5,516 nucleotides of DNA from Azonexus sp. (GTDB taxonomy: Bacteria > Pseudomonadota > Gammaproteobacteria > Burkholderiales > Rhodocyclaceae): NCBI GenBank assembly GCA_030697085.1, contig JAUYQT010000355.1, forward strand, positions 1-5,516, read 5' to 3'. Positions within the stretch are counted from its first letter, which is position 1. Every line of letters starts with the position of its first letter. Below are positions 1-5,516 of this stretch, piece after piece. The position numbers and the translations under genes are program-made. The notes beneath the pieces are model-generated. The model was not told the DNA's origin, searched no databases, and saw only the letters and a list, made by a program, of their open reading frames with translations.

Positions 1-48
1 GGCAATAAGGCTGCTGCTGGTAATTAATTGATAACGCGATGCGGTCAC
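1..48 (-). CDS. 5' end of a probable DUF2069 membrane protein gene (partial)
   Basis: Only the first 16 codons lie in the window. Read leftwards from a GTG at 48-46, the frame stays open to the left edge and gives MTASRYQLITSSSLIA. The GTG shares bases with the TGA stop of wrbA (GTGA, 48-45), a layout typical of translationally coupled genes; rimM and trmD in this window are joined the same way. The short polar start followed by a hydrophobic stretch (L-I-T-S-S-S-L-I-A) resembles the start of DUF2069 proteins, small inner-membrane proteins of unknown function that I recall lying beside wrbA in betaproteobacteria. No clear Shine-Dalgarno sequence is visible, which fits coupling to wrbA. The assignment rests on 16 residues and on context, so the family call is tentative. 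The true start could also lie left of the window. Confidence 0.42.
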   Translation of the reverse strand, partial: MTASRYQLITSSSLIA

Positions 49-641
49 GGTCGATTCAATTTTTCTACAAGATTAGCCAAGCGTTGGCCTTGAATAAAGG
101 CGAGCCGGCTTTCGCTGTCGGAAAGCACTGGGTTGCCACTAGCGCCCGAGATATGGCTCGGGCCGTAAGGAGTGCCGCCTGTCGTGGTTGTCGATAGCTC
201 TGGCTGGGTGAACGGTAGCCCGATAAGCAGCATGCCGTGGTGCAGTAGCGGCAGCATCATTGAGAGGAGCGTTGTTTCGTTCCCGCCGTGTTGGCTGCTA
301 CTGGCGGTAAAGACGCAGGCGGGTTTGCCGGCCAGGCTGCCGTTCTGCCAAGCGGCGATGGTGCCATCCCAAAAATATTTCATCGGCGCTGCCATATTGC
401 CAAAGCGCACTGGGCTGCCAAGAGCAAGGCCAGCACATTCTTCGAGGTCAGCGAGTTCGACGTAGGGCGCACCATGCTCGGGTACGGACGCTGCGCTTGC
501 TTCGCAAACGGTTGAGACTTTGGGCACGGTACGAAGCCTTGCCTGCATGCCGGGCACCGATTCAACGCCGCGTGCAATACGTTCGGCAATGGCGCGGACA
601 GAGCCATGATGGCTGTAGTAGAGAATAAGTATGTCTTGCAT
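45..641 (-). CDS. wrbA: WrbA-family NAD(P)H:quinone oxidoreductase
   Basis: This is a 198-residue flavodoxin-fold protein of the WrbA family. These are cytoplasmic, FMN-binding enzymes that reduce quinones by two electrons with NAD(P)H and so limit semiquinone and oxidative stress. The N-terminal strand and phosphate-binding loop are visible as ILILYYSHHGSV (residues 4-15). The second FMN loop is GSPVRFGNMA (75-84). The WrbA-typical segment SSSQHGGNETTLLS (114-127) is followed by LLHHGM (132-137) and GGTPYGPSHISG (155-166). Length matches the family (about 190-210). The ATG at 641 must be close to the true start, because the first beta strand begins at residue 4. No Shine-Dalgarno sequence precedes it; only 20 bp separate it from the divergent YihY-family gene, with a TATAAT-like box in between. 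A four-threonine run (151-154) precedes the GGTPYG loop. Family assignment is firm; the physiological substrate is not shown by the sequence. Confidence 0.88.
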   Translation of the reverse strand: MQDILILYYSHHGSVRAIAERIARGVESVPGMQARLRTVPKVSTVCEASAASVPEHGAPYVELADLEECAGLALGSPVRFGNMAAPMKYFWDGTIAAWQNGSLAGKPACVFTASSSQHGGNETTLLSMMLPLLHHGMLLIGLPFTQPELSTTTTGGTPYGPSHISGASGNPVLSDSESRLAFIQGQRLANLVEKLNRP

Positions 642-661
642 GGTCGGCTATTATACGGCCC
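642..661. promoter_or_regulatory. Possible bidirectional promoter core between wrbA and the YihY-family gene
   Basis: The whole gap between the two divergent start codons is 20 bp: an AT-only core (649-655) flanked by G/C. On the minus strand the core reads TATAAT (655-650), a perfect -10 hexamer ending 8 bp before the wrbA ATG. On the plus strand it reads TATTAT (649-654) or TTATAC (651-656), 5-7 bp before the ATG at 662. Transcription starting the usual 6-8 bp downstream would give almost leaderless mRNAs on both sides, which fits the lack of a Shine-Dalgarno sequence at either gene. Against this, no good -35 box lies at 16-18 bp in either direction; a TTGACG on the minus strand (688-683) is 27 bp away. 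The true promoters may instead lie inside the opposite coding regions. Confidence 0.3.
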
Positions 662-1495
662 ATGCAAACGCGCTCTCGTAATCGTCAAACTCAGACCCGG
701 CAACTGGGTACTGAGAATGTTTTTCAGCGCTTCCTGAGCGAGCATATGATGCAAACCAGTTCCGCGCTGGCGTTTACGACGCTGATGGCGCTGGTTCCTC
801 TGGTGACGGTTGTGTTGTCAGTGGCAGATGCCGTGCCTTATCTCGACTTGCTGATTGTCCGCCTTGACTCGTTGATTAGGGAGAATTTGTTGCCGAGTGG
901 GGCGGCGGGCACGATCATTGGTAGTGTCAGTCGTTTTTCGCACAAAGCCCAACAGTTGACCGTGGCCGGTATTGCCATTCTCAGTATTACAGCCTTTTTG
1001 TTGATGAATACGATCGAACAGGCGTTTAACCATCTCTGGCGGGTCACGCCGCGCCCACTATTTTCCCGCCTGCGTCTGTATGCCTTCGCAATGGTGGTTT
1101 GGCCTTTTGTTCTTGGGGCGCTGGCGGCTGCCATGTCGTTAGCGGTAAGTGTCTCGCTAGGTCTGTTTGATCAGCCCGTTTGGTTTCGCCAATGGGTATT
1201 GAAAGCTGTCTCAATGGTTTTGCTGGCGCTATTCTTTTCGTTTCTTTACTACGCCGTACCGAATGCGGAGGTGAAGCGTCGCGCAGCGCTCGTGGGCGGC
1301 GTTTTTGCTGCACTGGCTTTTTCCGCCATGCAGAAAATTTTTGAACTCTATTTGGCGAGTTCTGTAATGCTGAAGAGCATCTACGGCGCATTTGCTGCTT
1401 TTCCAATTTTTCTCGTCTGGCTGTACTTGTCCTGGGCGGTCGTGCTGTTTGGCGGTTTAATTGTGGCTACGGTAAATAGTCCGGTGAAACGTTAA
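662..1495 (+). CDS. YihY-family (UPF0761) inner-membrane protein
   Basis: This is a 277-residue polytopic membrane protein of the YihY/UPF0761 family. Members were long mislabelled ribonuclease BN; the true RNase BN is a different protein, and the function of this family is not settled. Family features seen are AFTTLMALVPL (residues 37-47), IEQAFNHLWRV (118-128), YYAVPNAEVKRRAALVGG (196-213), and YGAFAAFPIFLVWLYLSW (241-258). About six hydrophobic segments can be drawn, near residues 35-55, 98-118, 138-163, 178-198, 207-228 and 245-270, with a basic cytoplasmic N-terminus. The ATG at 662 is chosen because it provides the amphipathic pre-TM1 segment usual in the family, though there is no Shine-Dalgarno sequence before it. 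The next candidates, ATG codons at 746 and 749, would leave almost nothing before TM1. The last 29 bp overlap the end of the convergent PilZ-like gene, and no terminator is visible between them. Confidence 0.88.
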   Translation: MQTRSRNRQTQTRQLGTENVFQRFLSEHMMQTSSALAFTTLMALVPLVTVVLSVADAVPYLDLLIVRLDSLIRENLLPSGAAGTIIGSVSRFSHKAQQLTVAGIAILSITAFLLMNTIEQAFNHLWRVTPRPLFSRLRLYAFAMVVWPFVLGALAAAMSLAVSVSLGLFDQPVWFRQWVLKAVSMVLLALFFSFLYYAVPNAEVKRRAALVGGVFAALAFSAMQKIFELYLASSVMLKSIYGAFAAFPIFLVWLYLSWAVVLFGGLIVATVNSPVKR

Positions 1496-2981
1496 AAATC
1501 TCGATGGTGCTGGTTTGTTCGACCAAGTGCGTCACACAAATTTCACGAATTTCGAGGTTCTTATCTTCAACAATCAGGATGATTTTTCGGGTGTTTTCTT
1601 TAAGTGTCCCGCTTGGTATGACCAAAGATTCAAACCGACGCAAGGGCGGCGTTTCGGGAAGGATCAGGGCAGCAATTTTGCCAGCAGAAAGTGTTGATGG
1701 ATGTGCAATTTCTGCTGCGATAGCGCGTGGGGAAAGTAATTCCAGTCCAAGCTCGATATGCTCCGGGTTTTCCGAGATGGCCCAGCGAATAAGGCAGACG
1801 TGCCAGGTGCCTGGTGTTTCAAGATGCTCACCTAGTGGTTGCAGCGCGACAATGTCGCCGACATGCAGGCCGTTGGTGTCTCCGGAGATATGCATCAAGG
1901 CATAGCCATCCGGACTTTCGTTGGTGACCATCCACTCACTTGCTTCACTTGCTTCTGTGGGGGATTTGATTAGTTGCCAGAGCTTACCCAGGCCAACACA
2001 GAGGTGGGCTCGGTAGGATTGACGGCGCCTCGGGAATTTTCGTTTGCCTGGGTGCCCCCAAAGCGTGTTAAGGCGTTGCAAAACGCCTTGCCCGGCATGA
2101 GTCTCGGCAAAAGCCGGCAAACCAAGGCTCGAAGCGGGAATTCCTTGTTTCAGTTGGGCGATATGATTAGCGGCCCCCTGGGCAAGCGCATCGCAGGAAA
2201 AGTAGAGGATGTCGATATCATTCGCTGGTATCCGCCGAATCAGCGCGTGGGCTGGGAAATCCTTACCTGGGTCTATCCAGAACAGTCCTTTTTTGTTGAG
2301 CGCTGGCGTTTTTTCCAGGCCAATTTCCTGAGGGTTTTGTTCGATGTAACTATTAATGAACTCAAGTTCTGCTGACGAGAACGAGGCTGGCTGAGCAATC
2401 GCGGCCAGTAAAATATCTGTATAAATACGCTGGATGCTTGCGCTATTTCGAGGTCCTGGAATGCGTTCCAGGCCGAGGCGGCGGGCGTTGCGGAAAGCGG
2501 AATGGAGTTGTTGCCAAAGACCGAGGCTGGGTGGTGAGGCCAGCAAATGGTTGATTCTGATTTGCCAGGCAATAGCCGCCATGGCGCGACGGAGCGATAG
2601 TTGCGGTGAGCGGAGTGTGTTTTTGCACTCGGGGTCGAATAACTCGGCCAGTGTATTGAAGTAATCCTGGGTCAGTGTTGCCAGTAGGTCGAGTACCAGT
2701 TTCATGCGTTGGCGCAATTTGCGTGAGGCCGGTAAGGAAATTTCACTGAGCGTTTCTAACTCGGCGTTGACCACACACTCAGTCTGGTTGTACAAAAGAT
2801 CGAGAAGTTTAATGCGCTGGGCGGTGGGAATCGGAGCTTGGCGCAATAGCAGCGTTTTCTCGTAAAGCTCGTTTGCATTCTCTGCGCCAGTGTGGTCGTG
2901 TGCTAGCGCCAACCAGTCAAGCAGGTTCTGGATAATGGTTTCAGGGGCTGGCGGCGAGGGCGAGACTGGCAGTGTAATCAT
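1467..2981 (-). CDS. PilZ-like domain protein of unknown function (504 residues)
   Basis: The product is 504 residues long, with no signal peptide or membrane segment, so it is probably cytoplasmic. Residues 1-230 look mostly alpha-helical, with Leu/Ala-rich stretches at 18-28, 54-64 and 90-110. Residues 231-310 form a mixed linker (FWIDPG at 234-239). The C-terminal half carries both sequence hallmarks of a PilZ c-di-GMP-binding domain. The first is RxxxR (R320-Q-S-Y-R324), inside a basic patch KRKFPRRR (313-320). The second is NxSxxG (N354-E-S-P-D-G359). Beta-rich segments follow: VGDIVAL (374-380), WHVCLIRW (393-400) and IELGLELLSP (409-418). Roughly 80 residues of extra C-terminal sequence come after the domain. 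Binding of c-di-GMP is inferred from these motifs and not shown; the spacer between them (29 residues) is somewhat long. The ATG at 2981 has no good Shine-Dalgarno sequence. The gene is monocistronic in this window, points away from rpsP and overlaps the YihY-family gene by 29 bp. I do not recognise a named gene. Confidence 0.8.
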   Translation of the reverse strand: MITLPVSPSPPAPETIIQNLLDWLALAHDHTGAENANELYEKTLLLRQAPIPTAQRIKLLDLLYNQTECVVNAELETLSEISLPASRKLRQRMKLVLDLLATLTQDYFNTLAELFDPECKNTLRSPQLSLRRAMAAIAWQIRINHLLASPPSLGLWQQLHSAFRNARRLGLERIPGPRNSASIQRIYTDILLAAIAQPASFSSAELEFINSYIEQNPQEIGLEKTPALNKKGLFWIDPGKDFPAHALIRRIPANDIDILYFSCDALAQGAANHIAQLKQGIPASSLGLPAFAETHAGQGVLQRLNTLWGHPGKRKFPRRRQSYRAHLCVGLGKLWQLIKSPTEASEASEWMVTNESPDGYALMHISGDTNGLHVGDIVALQPLGEHLETPGTWHVCLIRWAISENPEHIELGLELLSPRAIAAEIAHPSTLSAGKIAALILPETPPLRRFESLVIPSGTLKENTRKIILIVEDKNLEIREICVTHLVEQTSTIEIFNVSPDYLP

Positions 2982-3097
2982 TGGTCGCTGAGGATAACAA
3001 AAAATTCAGTTTTTACTTCCGGCATTCGGATTGGCGAAGATATTTTTCGACGTAATACAGTTTTCCGGAAGCGCCTGTTGGATGACTTGCAAGTGGC

Positions 3098-3125
3098 TTG
3101 TTTTTCCTTGAAATGGCGCTATAAT
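3098..3125 (+). promoter_or_regulatory. Sigma-70 promoter of the rpsP-rimM-trmD-rplS operon
   Basis: A perfect -10 hexamer, TATAAT, sits at 3120-3125, 35 bp before the rpsP ATG. The best -35 candidate is TTGTTT at 3098-3103, with a 16-bp spacer; it keeps the TTG but is otherwise weak. Transcription would begin near 3132, giving an untranslated leader of about 30 nt that contains a T-run (3134-3139) and a modest GAAAG Shine-Dalgarno sequence (3149-3153). The leader is too short for a riboswitch. The -10 box is convincing; the exact -35 is uncertain. Confidence 0.65.
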
Positions 3126-3160
3126 CTCGGGTCTTTTTTCCAGCTAACGAAAGATTTCCC

Positions 3161-3415
3161 ATGGTTGTTATCCGTCTTGCCCGTGGTGGCGCCAAGAAGC
3201 GTCCCTTCTACAACATGGTTGTTACCGACTCACGCAATCGCCGTGATGGTCGTTTCGTTGAGCGTATCGGTTTTTACAATCCGGTAGCTTCCGGTAATGC
3301 AGAAAGCCTGCGCGTTGCAACTGATCGTCTAGCCTACTGGCAAGGTCAGGGCGCTCAAATGTCGCCGACTGTTGCCCGTCTGGTCAAGCAACACGCTGCC
3401 CAGCAGGTCGCTTAA
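3161..3415 (+). CDS. rpsP: 30S ribosomal protein S16
   Basis: This 84-residue protein is the small-subunit protein bS16, which binds 16S rRNA early in 30S assembly. The diagnostic N-terminus [20 protein letters not shown] (residues 2-21) is followed by [19 protein letters not shown] (23-41) and the C-terminal helix region around [19 protein letters not shown] (61-79). Length equals the usual bacterial size (about 80-90). The ATG at 3161 is fixed by the conserved start of the protein. It is the first gene of the conserved operon and lies about 30 nt downstream of the predicted transcription start. Its TAA stop is 12 bp before the TTG of rimM, in the same reading frame. Confidence 0.97.
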   Translation: MVVIRLARGGAKKRPFYNMVVTDSRNRRDGRFVERIGFYNPVASGNAESLRVATDRLAYWQGQGAQMSPTVARLVKQHAAQQVA

Positions 3416-3427
3416 GTAGTATCTGCT

Positions 3428-3940
3428 TTGGCCAGTGAAGAGATTGTCGTGTTGGGTCGGCTTGCCGACCCTTACGGGATGCAGGGCTGGTTAAGGTTGC
3501 ATCCGTTTGGCGATGATCCGCTTGATTGGGCTGAAATGCCTGTTTGGTGGATCAGTAGGGATGGTCAGTCATGGTCTGAGTGCAAGCTAAAACGCTTGAA
3601 ATCTCACAATAATGGTTTGGTGGTTTTGCTTGATGGGGTGGTTGACCGGACCGCCGCCGAAGCCATGAAGGGCACTCTTGTGGGTGCGCCACGTGCAGCC
3701 TTGCCAACCACTGGCGAAGATGAATTTTATTGGTCTGATCTGATTGGACTGGATGTCATCAATACGGCTGGCGAGCGCTTGGGTAAGGTGGCTAGCCTGA
3801 TCGAAACTGGTGCAAGCTCAGTTTTGCGTGTGGTGGCCGACGGTCATGCCGAACGGCTGCTGCCATTTGTTTCGGCTGTTGTCTTGTCGGTAGAGAAAGA
3901 AGCCGGTCTCATTCGTGTGGAGTGGGGCAGCGACTGGTGA
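3428..3940 (+). CDS. rimM: Ribosome maturation factor RimM
   Basis: RimM binds S19 in the head of the immature 30S subunit and promotes late 16S rRNA processing and folding. The protein has 170 residues (E. coli has 182). The N-terminal RimM beta-barrel spans roughly residues 6-88, with [19 protein letters not shown] at 6-24. The C-terminal PRC-barrel domain spans about 98-168, with [10 protein letters not shown] (99-108) and LLPFVSAVV (144-152). The aromatic pair that is Tyr-Tyr in E. coli is Phe100-Tyr101 here. The start is a TTG at 3428 with no convincing Shine-Dalgarno sequence; a later start (GTG 3449) would cut into the first conserved strand. Translation is probably coupled to rpsP, 12 bp upstream. 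The TGA stop overlaps the trmD start (GTGA, 3937-3940). Confidence 0.95.
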   Translation: MASEEIVVLGRLADPYGMQGWLRLHPFGDDPLDWAEMPVWWISRDGQSWSECKLKRLKSHNNGLVVLLDGVVDRTAAEAMKGTLVGAPRAALPTTGEDEFYWSDLIGLDVINTAGERLGKVASLIETGASSVLRVVADGHAERLLPFVSAVVLSVEKEAGLIRVEWGSDW

Positions 3941-4701
3941 TTCGTTTTGACTGCGTGACCATTTTTCCGGAAATGTTTGTCGCTGTGACGCAAAGTGGAA
4001 TTACCCGGCGGGCGCTGGAAGAGCAGCGTTGGGTGTGGCGAGGCTGGAATCCGCGAGATTTCGCCGAGAATGCCTGGCGTAGAGTCGATGATCGCCCCTT
4101 TGGCGGTGGGCCGGGCATGTTAATGCAGCCAGGGCCGCTGGAGAAGGCGATTGAAGCTGCGAAGTTGGAGCAGCGTGCGGCGGGTTTGGCAAATAGTCGG
4201 GTGATTTACCTCTCGCCGCAAGGTGCGCCGCTGACGCATCAGCGAGTGATGCAGCTGGCGACTGGCGAAGAAGGGCTGATCCTGCTTTGTGGTCGTTATG
4301 AAGGGGTTGATGAGCGTTTGATCGAGCGCTGTGTCGATGAAGAAATTTCGATCGGAGATTTTGTGCTTTCCGGTGGCGAGTTGCCGGCGATGGCCTTGAT
4401 TGATGCCGTTGTCCGCCAGTTGCCGGGTGTACTTGGAGATGCCGCTTCGGCGGTGGAAGATTCGTTTGTCACGGGTCTGCTGGATTGTCCGCACTACACG
4501 AGGCCCGAAGTTTACGCGGGTCAGAAGGTGCCGGATGTGTTGTTGTCCGGTGACCATAAAAAAATTCGTCGCTGGCGACTGAAACAGTCGCTGGTTCGAA
4601 CCCGGAAGCGCCGGCCGGATTTGCTGGCGCACCGCGTGTTAAGCGCGGAAGAAACGCAACTCCTCACGGAAATCGTCGGAGAGGAGCAATGCGGTGAGTA
4701 A
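3937..4701 (+). CDS. trmD: tRNA (guanine-N1)-methyltransferase TrmD
   Basis: TrmD transfers a methyl group from S-adenosylmethionine to N1 of G37 in tRNAs with G36, preventing +1 frameshifting. It is an essential homodimer of the trefoil-knot (SPOUT) class. With the GTG start at 3937 the protein has 254 residues and begins [14 protein letters not shown], as the family does. A GTG at 3922 would add five residues not normally present. Knot and AdoMet-site motifs are [13 protein letters not shown] (51-63), YLSPQG (91-96), GRYEGVDER (119-127) and [13 protein letters not shown] (138-150). The catalytic Arg and Asp (R154 and D169 in E. coli) correspond to R160 and D175 (in EDSF), with the same spacing of 15. 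[10 protein letters not shown] and the C-terminal RRWRLKQSL tRNA-binding region are intact. The start overlaps the rimM stop (GTGA), so translation is likely coupled. Confidence 0.96.
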   Translation: MIRFDCVTIFPEMFVAVTQSGITRRALEEQRWVWRGWNPRDFAENAWRRVDDRPFGGGPGMLMQPGPLEKAIEAAKLEQRAAGLANSRVIYLSPQGAPLTHQRVMQLATGEEGLILLCGRYEGVDERLIERCVDEEISIGDFVLSGGELPAMALIDAVVRQLPGVLGDAASAVEDSFVTGLLDCPHYTRPEVYAGQKVPDVLLSGDHKKIRRWRLKQSLVRTRKRRPDLLAHRVLSAEETQLLTEIVGEEQCGE

Positions 4702-4703
4702 GT

Positions 4704-4720
4704 ATTTATAAATTTAAGGA
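4704..4720 (+). promoter_or_regulatory. AT-rich enhancer and strong ribosome binding site of rplS
   Basis: The 25-bp gap between trmD and rplS is almost all A/T. It contains the palindrome ATTTATAAAT (4704-4713), followed by the Shine-Dalgarno sequence AAGGA (4716-4720), 6 bp before the ATG. It is the best ribosome binding site in the operon. AU-rich, weakly structured leaders of this kind can favour ribosomal protein S1 and 30S binding, so rplS is probably translated independently and strongly. The TATAAA within it lacks a matching -35 box, so I do not call an internal promoter. Confidence 0.6.
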
Positions 4721-4726
4721 TCTCAC

Positions 4727-5107
4727 ATGAACCTGATTGAACAACTCGAAAACGAAGAAATCGCCCGTCTGGGCAAGACACTTCCCGATTTTGCACCGGG
4801 CGACACCATTGTCGTTCAGGTCAAAGTTAAGGAAGGCACCCGCGAGCGTCTGCAGGCTTACGAGGGCGTTGTTATTGCCAAGCGTAACCGCGGTCTGAAC
4901 TCTGCTTTCACCGTTCGCAAGATTTCGTCTGGTGAAGGCGTCGAGCGTACTTTCCAGACACATTCCCCGCTGGTTGCTTCGGTTGAAGTCAAGCGTCGTG
5001 GTGATGTTCGTCGCGCCAAGCTGTATTATCTGCGCGAGCGTTCAGGCAAGTCCGCACGTATCAAGGAAAAGCTGGTCCGCAAGGAAAAGCCGGTCGCGGC
5101 CGCATAA
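4727..5107 (+). CDS. rplS: 50S ribosomal protein L19
   Basis: This 126-residue protein is bL19, which sits at the 30S-50S interface and helps form an intersubunit bridge. The start [15 protein letters not shown] and the core [20 protein letters not shown] (24-43), [20 protein letters not shown] (45-64), [13 protein letters not shown] (69-81), [18 protein letters not shown] (88-105) and [11 protein letters not shown] (106-116) are all as in the family. The last ten residues ([10 protein letters not shown]) are a Lys/Ala-rich tail beyond the 115-residue E. coli protein; short tails like this are common. The start is fixed by AAGGA at 4716-4720. It is the last gene of the rpsP operon, and a strong terminator begins 20 bp after its stop. 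Confidence 0.97.
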   Translation: MNLIEQLENEEIARLGKTLPDFAPGDTIVVQVKVKEGTRERLQAYEGVVIAKRNRGLNSAFTVRKISSGEGVERTFQTHSPLVASVEVKRRGDVRRAKLYYLRERSGKSARIKEKLVRKEKPVAAA

Positions 5108-5127
5108 GCGATTGCTTCGGATGTAAT

Positions 5128-5154
5128 AAAAAGGGCGCTTCGGCGCCCTTTTTT
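5128..5154. terminator. Bidirectional rho-independent terminator
   Basis: GGGCGC (5133-5138) pairs with GCGCCC (5143-5148) around a stable TTCG tetraloop (5139-5142). Six T residues follow (5149-5154), and five A residues precede (5128-5132). On the plus strand this ends the rpsP-rplS operon. On the minus strand the A-run becomes a T-run, so it can also end the convergent folE2 transcript, whose stop codon is about 60 bp away. Counting the A/T pairs, the stem can extend to 11 bp. Confidence 0.93.
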
Positions 5155-5195
5155 GGTTCTGGTTTTTCACCCGTTATTGGGCGTTGACCGCAATA

Positions 5196-5208
5196 ATTAC
5201 CTGGTAAT
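5196..5208. repeat. 13-bp inverted repeat just downstream of folE2
   Basis: ATTACC-T-GGTAAT is a perfect 6-bp inverted repeat around one central base, starting 5 bp beyond the folE2 stop codon. It is AT-rich, the centre is too tight for a good hairpin, and no T-run follows, so it is not a terminator. It could be an operator-like site or chance. Confidence 0.35.
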
Positions 5209-5213
5209 CGATA

Positions 5214-5516
5214 TCAAGCCTGAGTTTTGTCCTTTTCAATCAGCGCGTAGGCTGAGTGATTGTGGATGGACTCGAAATTCTCTGATTCGACGATGTAGGA
5301 GTCAACGCGAGCTTCGGCATTGAGGCGGGCGGCGACGTCGCGGACCATGTCTTCAACGAATTTCGGGTTGTCGTAGGCGCGTTCGGTAACGTATTTTTCA
5401 TCCGGGCGCTTGAGCAGGCCGAAGAGTTCGCAGGAGGCTTCCTGCTCGACCAATTGGACGATTTCCTCGATCCAGACGAAGTCGTTGGTACGGGCCGTGA
5501 CCGTGACGTGCGAGCG
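5214..5516 (-). CDS. folE2: GTP cyclohydrolase FolE2 (C-terminal part)
   Basis: These are the last 100 codons of a gene that begins beyond the right edge. FolE2 (type IB GTP cyclohydrolase) turns GTP into 7,8-dihydroneopterin triphosphate, the first step of folate and queuosine-type pathways. Unlike zinc-dependent FolE, it can use other metals. Seen are [19 protein letters not shown] (residues 2-20 of the visible part), [38 protein letters not shown], and the highly conserved [19 protein letters not shown] near the C-terminus. The frame is open from the window edge to the TGA at 5216-5214, with no frameshift. The promoter, where a Zur site might be expected, lies outside the window. The gene converges on rplS and probably shares the terminator at 5128-5154. 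Confidence 0.94.
   Translation of the reverse strand, partial: RSHVTVTARTNDFVWIEEIVQLVEQEASCELFGLLKRPDEKYVTERAYDNPKFVEDMVRDVAARLNAEARVDSYIVESENFESIHNHSAYALIEKDKTQA

Noticed and set aside
746..751. ATG codons at 746 and 749 as the start of the YihY-family gene, which would leave a larger divergent gap
   Set aside because: The protein would begin almost at TM1 and lose the short amphipathic segment normally present in the family. There is no clear Shine-Dalgarno sequence there either.
1044..1406. A 120-codon open frame on the minus strand inside the YihY-family gene
   Set aside because: The product is Arg/Pro/Lys-rich low-quality sequence antisense to a well-supported membrane protein gene.
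2991..2998. TGTTATCCT on the minus strand as an extended -10 promoter of the PilZ-like gene
   Set aside because: Only four of six -10 bases match, there is no -35 box, and the transcript would start a few bases before the ATG. Too weak to list.
3132..3160. A regulatory leader or riboswitch before rpsP
   Set aside because: The predicted leader is only about 30 nt and contains no stable hairpin.
3922..3939. An upstream GTG at 3922 as the start of trmD
   Set aside because: It would add five residues (MGQRL) before the conserved RFDxVTxFPEMF start. The GTG at 3937 matches the family and gives the usual GTGA overlap with rimM.
4120..4632. A 170-codon open frame on the minus strand inside trmD
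   Set aside because: It is fully antisense to a certain gene, its protein is rich in Arg, Gln and Thr with no recognisable motif, and it is explained by the codon use of trmD.
4707..4712. TATAAA before rplS as an internal promoter
   Set aside because: No -35 box lies at a suitable distance; the AT-rich stretch is better explained as a translation-enhancing leader.
5175..5220. On the minus strand after folE2, another frame reads [13 protein letters not shown] and then stops, which looks like a protein C-terminus
   Set aside because: It has no start codon in the gap, it is out of frame with folE2, and folE2 itself ends normally. Most likely chance.

Overview
The window looks like an ordinary stretch of chromosome from a betaproteobacterium, most plausibly of the Rhodocyclales type. 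That placement is an inference from protein flavour (a short WrbA of the betaproteobacterial kind, an intact rpsP-rimM-trmD-rplS operon, FolE2 next door) and from the moderate GC content estimated by eye. It was not tested against a database. I see no insertion sequence, phage gene, CRISPR array, tRNA, rRNA or sign of recent transfer.

Left part (1-2981). A leftward pair comes first: wrbA, a flavodoxin-like NAD(P)H:quinone oxidoreductase, and then the first 16 codons of a gene that runs off the left edge and looks like a DUF2069 membrane protein. The two are joined by a GTGA start/stop overlap. Divergent from wrbA, only 20 bp away, is a YihY-family inner-membrane protein. It converges on a leftward gene for a 504-residue protein with a PilZ-like C-terminal half, and the two genes overlap by 29 bp at their 3' ends. 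The PilZ-like gene is the only one whose biological role is really open.

Middle and right part (2982-5213). A 179-bp gap holds a sigma-70 promoter with a perfect TATAAT. This promoter drives the classic operon rpsP (ribosomal protein S16), rimM (30S maturation factor), trmD (tRNA m1G37 methyltransferase) and rplS (ribosomal protein L19). The initiation signals differ along the operon: ATG for the two ribosomal proteins, TTG for rimM and an overlapping GTG for trmD. This fits the known lower production of the two enzymes. The operon ends in a strong, two-way rho-independent terminator.

Right edge (5214-5516). The last 100 codons of a leftward folE2 gene (GTP cyclohydrolase of the FolE2/type IB family) converge on the ribosomal operon and probably share its terminator.

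Most of the window is housekeeping. The points worth a second look are the PilZ-like protein, the SD-less 20-bp divergent intergenic region with -10-like boxes in both directions, and the antisense gene ends. I found no convincing new system.
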